Assembly (NCBI GenBank): GCA_948474755.1
Contig: CAOLHI010001650.1
Coordinates: 248,001-312,000, forward strand
Origin: Ctenosaura bakeri
Taxonomy: Eukaryota > Chordata > Lepidosauria > Squamata > Iguanidae
Direction of reading: 5' to 3'
DNA: 64,000 nucleotides
The notes under the pieces were generated by a model. The model was not told where the DNA came from and ran no database searches. It saw only the letters and a list, made by a program, of their open reading frames with translations. Numbering within the stretch: the first letter of the stretch is position 1; each line of letters starts with the position of its first letter. A program made the translations under genes and the position numbers. This document shows positions 60,343 to 64,000 of the stretch, piece after piece.

Positions 60343-61168
60343 GTAACAATACAGATTTGTGTGAATTGGGGGAACATATGCAGGGTTGTTTTTATGTTGT
60401 GTTTTTTAACACAAGACTATGTGCTTTTATTTATATTTGTTTTATTTTATGTAAGTTGCCTTGAATATCAGTTTTGGAAAACAGGTTAGCTTAAAACAAG
60501 CAAAGAAATAAAAAGTAAATAAGATTTTGATCATTCAAAGATATTTCTATTTAAACCCAGGAAAAGCAGAACATAAACTGAGTAAATTAAGTAAAATTAT
60601 CCTGATACTTGTGTGTTCAAGGATGACATCCACTCCCAAGAAAGACAATGACGGAAGGAGAAGACCACAACTTGGCTATAGATACAGATTGGGTTGGAAC
60701 AGGCATGGGTATTGATCCAGGCATCGATCAACCTGTCTGTTGACTGATGCCCAAACCTCTGACCTAGAGCTAGAATCCAATGAATGACAGGAGGGAACAA
60801 CATGGAAATATCCTTCCTGTCACCAGGGGGTGCATGACACATGCCCACCCGAGCCAGGCATGCCTGCCATGACCATGCACCCACTGAATCCCATTGGGGA
60901 CCCCTGTCCCACCAGTGTGAGGTGGTATTTGGTACCTAGATCTAAGACCCATGCAACCACCTTACAAGTTGTGACATAGATACAGCAGATACAGTGGCTG
61001 ATACCACAAACCTCTAAAGCAAGGGACATACCTGCAGTAAAAGAGGGTAGGGTAGGTGCGATGCTGACACAAAGAGACTGGCCAGTGCCTTGGAGATGAC
61101 TGAATAAATACTCTGGAGCCTGACTTGAATGAAGCCTCTCCTGAATTGACTTCTCCCCCCGCTCCCGT

Positions 61169-61254
61169 CTTCCTTCCTTCCTTCCTTCCTTTCTTCCTTC
61201 CTTCCTTCCTTCCTTCCTTCCTTCCTTCCTTCCTTCCTTCCTTCCTTCCTTCTT
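61169..61254. repeat. (TTCC)n microsatellite, about 86 bp
   Basis: Some 21 TTCC units with one interruption (tttcttcc near 61190). It is the longest simple repeat in the window. Confidence 0.95.
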
Positions 61255-61596
61255 TAGTTAAGGGAGGCAGAGCTTGAGGAGTGCCTGGATGTCGCAGTGG
61301 TGCTGTGTTTGCAGAAATGTAGCCTCTACCTACATTGTCTGCGTATTTCTTGAATTTATAAGGAAACTTAGGAAGAACACTGCACCAGGGAGGAGGGTTC
61401 AGCAGGAGATGAAGGGTGAAAAAAAATCACTAGACTGAGGACCTTCTTACAGAAGCAGGAAGCCTGTGTTCAGGCCGTAGCACTTAGGATTACACATGTG
61501 AGTCCAAAATATTTCCCCCCAAATATTCCTACGTAGAAGAAGATGCATCTCAGGTTAGGCTAGAGAACTCCTTTCCCTGGTAATGTGTTGTATTAG

Positions 61597-62070
61597 GAAT
61601 GGAAAGAATATTCAAAAATAGTGCTCTGAAGTGCTAGAAAACCATGACAAGGAGAATTCTGTGTTGACAAGAGATCAAGACTTATTTTTCATAAACTACA
61701 TGTTTTTGTACTGAAAACAATATATTATATGCAGGCACACATTATACAAAATTAACTTGTGGATTTGTTTGTACAGAAAGCAATGTTTTCTGTACAGAAA
61801 TATTATATATTATTTTCTTCATAGCAGTGTTATTTATTGTCCAGAAGATGCTGTTCTCTGCAAAAAAAACTTGCAAAACTACAAAACTACAAAACTACAA
61901 AAAGCTACAGCATTTTCTGCATATCCCATATGCAAATTTAGCACAGAATAATTCTTAACTGGTAAATAGTCTTCAAAAGCTGTGCTATTTTCAGGGAGTT
62001 TCTTGCATTGTCAAGAAAACTGTGTAAATTACTTGCTGTCCCCTTGAAAAATAAAATTAGCAAAATATGT
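61597..62070. repeat. Dispersed gcagaaaatgct-type repeat, copy in PLA2G4A intron
   Basis: Same start (atggaaagaatattcaaaaa) and modules (gtacagaaagcaatgttttc). Contains a short AAAACTAC tandem array at 61874-61905 and ends attacttgctgtccccttga. Confidence 0.68.
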
Positions 62071-64000
62071 ATTTTTTTACATTATTCTCGTTTGTGTAGG
62101 GAAGCATTCAGTTAGCTAAGTTCCCCTGAAGTCAGAAATAGTAGAACTGAGTCACAAGGTTGCCACTTTAGCAAGAACTGTGCCCACATCTTGAATATGA
62201 AGAGAGGGAGTAACTTCTGGGATTGCTGAGAAGTTTGGAACTGAGGAAATAAACTAGAGTAGCCAGGAGGTTATCTTATTTGCAAAATGATATTGACCTT
62301 AAGGATGAAGTTCAAGAAGGTATCTTGTGAGGTAGAAGTTCCAAAGTTCAATAGGTATTGGTCTTCAAATCTTTTGGCAATGTTACAAAAAGAATAAAGA
62401 GAACATATCAAGTATTGTTCCCTTTTCTCATAACTTTGAAAGTGCACTGATCCTCCATGATATGTGAGGAAAAGTAGGAATCCTTTGGAAACTAGACTGG
62501 TGCTTAGAGTAAAAGGGGATCAAATATTTTCATGCAACCTGTGGGTGTAACCCAAGTTAATAGATGAGACTTCATTCCATTTGAAAACACTAGAAGAAAA
62601 AATAGTACTAGCTAAAATATACATGCATGATTTACTTCTGTATTCAGCCCAGTAATATCCTGTTTTATTTCTCTTTATATTTCTTACATATGTGTATATA
62701 TGTGCTTTCAACTTGCCTGTCAGCTTGTGACGATCCCATAAATTTCATAATTTCTGTAATTTTGATTTGGAAGAAGCTAGAATAGCTTTTTGCTTTGTTC
62801 GTTTTCTTCTCTGGGAGCTAGAACAGCCATTTCCATGGAATGAATCATTCACTTGCTATGAAACTACGGTTAGGTGAACCCATTTCCCGCTATAAGCTGA
62901 GAAGTTGGATAGTTTCTAAAATAAGCATTAGAAACCTGCTTTTACTTTATGAGGTGTTCCCTTTTTTTAAATAATGGGCCCATAACATCTTTAGAAAGTA
63001 TTTACTTTTATGAGCTTGTTCTCAAAGCTTACTGACCAGACTCAGCTTTCCATATAATTTAAACAAAGCCAATTGCCAAAATTGCAGAGATATTTGTTCC
63101 CTAAAGCTGAACAGAAAAGAACTGGCAATTTAGTGTCTTTAAAATAGCTGGCTAGGGAAACACATGATGAAATTTCTGAAGACTGACACTAGAGAACCAG
63201 TAATAGTCTGTTGTCTAGACAGGAGAGGATATATTTAAAAAGCTGAGCAGCTTATGTTATAAATGCTTATTTTCACACTAATACCAACTTTTGAGAACTT
63301 AATTTGATATATAATTTGATGCCTAGGAGTGTATCATTTCACAAGCCTATCTATATCTTTTTCAAATAAATTTCCTAACCAACTTGTGTCTATTTAGCTA
63401 TGTGGATATCATGACAGATAAAACAGCAACATCCAGCACAAGCTAGTTATGGGTGAAAATTCAGAAGTAAAGATGTTCAAAATAGCAGTTCCCTGGTTTT
63501 AAAACACTCAACTCATTTTGAGCCCTCTGGATGGAGGTCTGGCTGAAAATTAAAGTTGTCCTGGCTGATTCTCAGCCTTCCTTTTCTATCTTCCTCTTCT
63601 TGCACAAAGAAACATATCATTTGAGAAGGCTTGGTGGGAAAGCTGCAACAGGGAGAGTTTGCATGAGGCAGGTGACGCCTTGTTGTCCTCTTAATTGGAA
63701 ATGATGTTTCCAGGCTTATTGTGGTACATGGAATTTGTAGCTTTTCTTTTTTCATGAACTGAATTAACAGGTTCTGTTATGCAAAGACTGTACAGCCTGT
63801 GGTCTACTCAGAGAGCTTTGTGTTCCCCTTCTGGCCTCTGATGCTGAATTTTGCCAACAATTTTGCTACTGTTAAATTACCACAAGAATTGTTTCGAACC
63901 CAGTTGTTCCCAGCAGGTTTGCTCCAGGTTCTACTGTCATTCACCTCAGTCCCTCCTGATCCCTCCCTTGGTGCATCACTGCTTCTCGGTGGTTGCTCCA

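Larger units (their letters stand above)
60343..64000 (+). other. PLA2G4A: PLA2G4A intron after third coding exon, runs off the window
   Basis: Begins at the GTAACA donor. It holds a long TTCC microsatellite, one copy of the gcagaaaatgct-type repeat and otherwise AT-rich unassigned sequence (62080-64000). No fourth coding exon (expected to begin around the ITLMDAN part of the C2 domain) was found by eye. Confidence 0.7.

Noticed and set aside
60343..60489. Open frame extending the third PLA2G4A exon by about 49 codons
   Set aside because: A GT donor follows the conserved NVLE end and the downstream residues bear no resemblance to C2 sequence, so it is intronic read-through.

Overview
This is a vertebrate nuclear genome window, most likely from a squamate reptile (lizard or snake). 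It is AT-rich and almost entirely non-coding. It carries several old non-LTR families together (L1, L2, CR1), a tRNA-derived SINE of squamate type, and many small DNA transposons (hAT-like, Tigger/pogo-like, and foldback elements with 3-bp target duplications). That mix, with kilobase-scale introns, fits a squamate. The call rests on repeat style and one gene and could not be checked by search.

The only gene I can defend is the 5' end of PLA2G4A (cytosolic phospholipase A2 alpha) on the + strand. Three coding exons (43092-43124, 55415-55496, 60194-60342) join in phase to give residues 1-88, most of the N-terminal calcium-binding C2 domain, with the Ca2+ ligands D37, D40, D43 and N65 in place. 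The first coding exon has a 5'UTR part and an in-frame stop upstream of the ATG. The gene continues past position 64000. A CpG-rich segment at about 14270-14880, some 28 kb upstream, is the best candidate for its promoter and non-coding exon 1. In other vertebrates the interval upstream of PLA2G4A leads to PTGS2, but nothing of PTGS2 was seen here.

Layout: 1-14 kb is intergenic with L1 pieces, one 5'-truncated L1 insertion with a 14-bp target duplication, L2 tails, Tigger-like MITEs, and a CR1 copy split by a 723-bp hAT-like element. 13.9-15.6 kb holds four foldback elements on and beside the CpG-rich segment, one of them a 180-bp palindrome without a spacer. 15.6-43 kb is repeat-sprinkled sequence without a recognisable gene, presumably intron 1 if the promoter call is right. 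43-64 kb is the coding start of PLA2G4A with three introns holding an L2 copy (itself split by a fifth foldback element), SINE, CR1 and L1 fragments and a second large Tigger-like MITE.

The most interesting signal is the foldback family. Within each palindromic copy the two arms share variants that differ from the other copies, as if each palindrome was formed or homogenised on its own. No CRISPR, operon, tRNA or rRNA gene was found.
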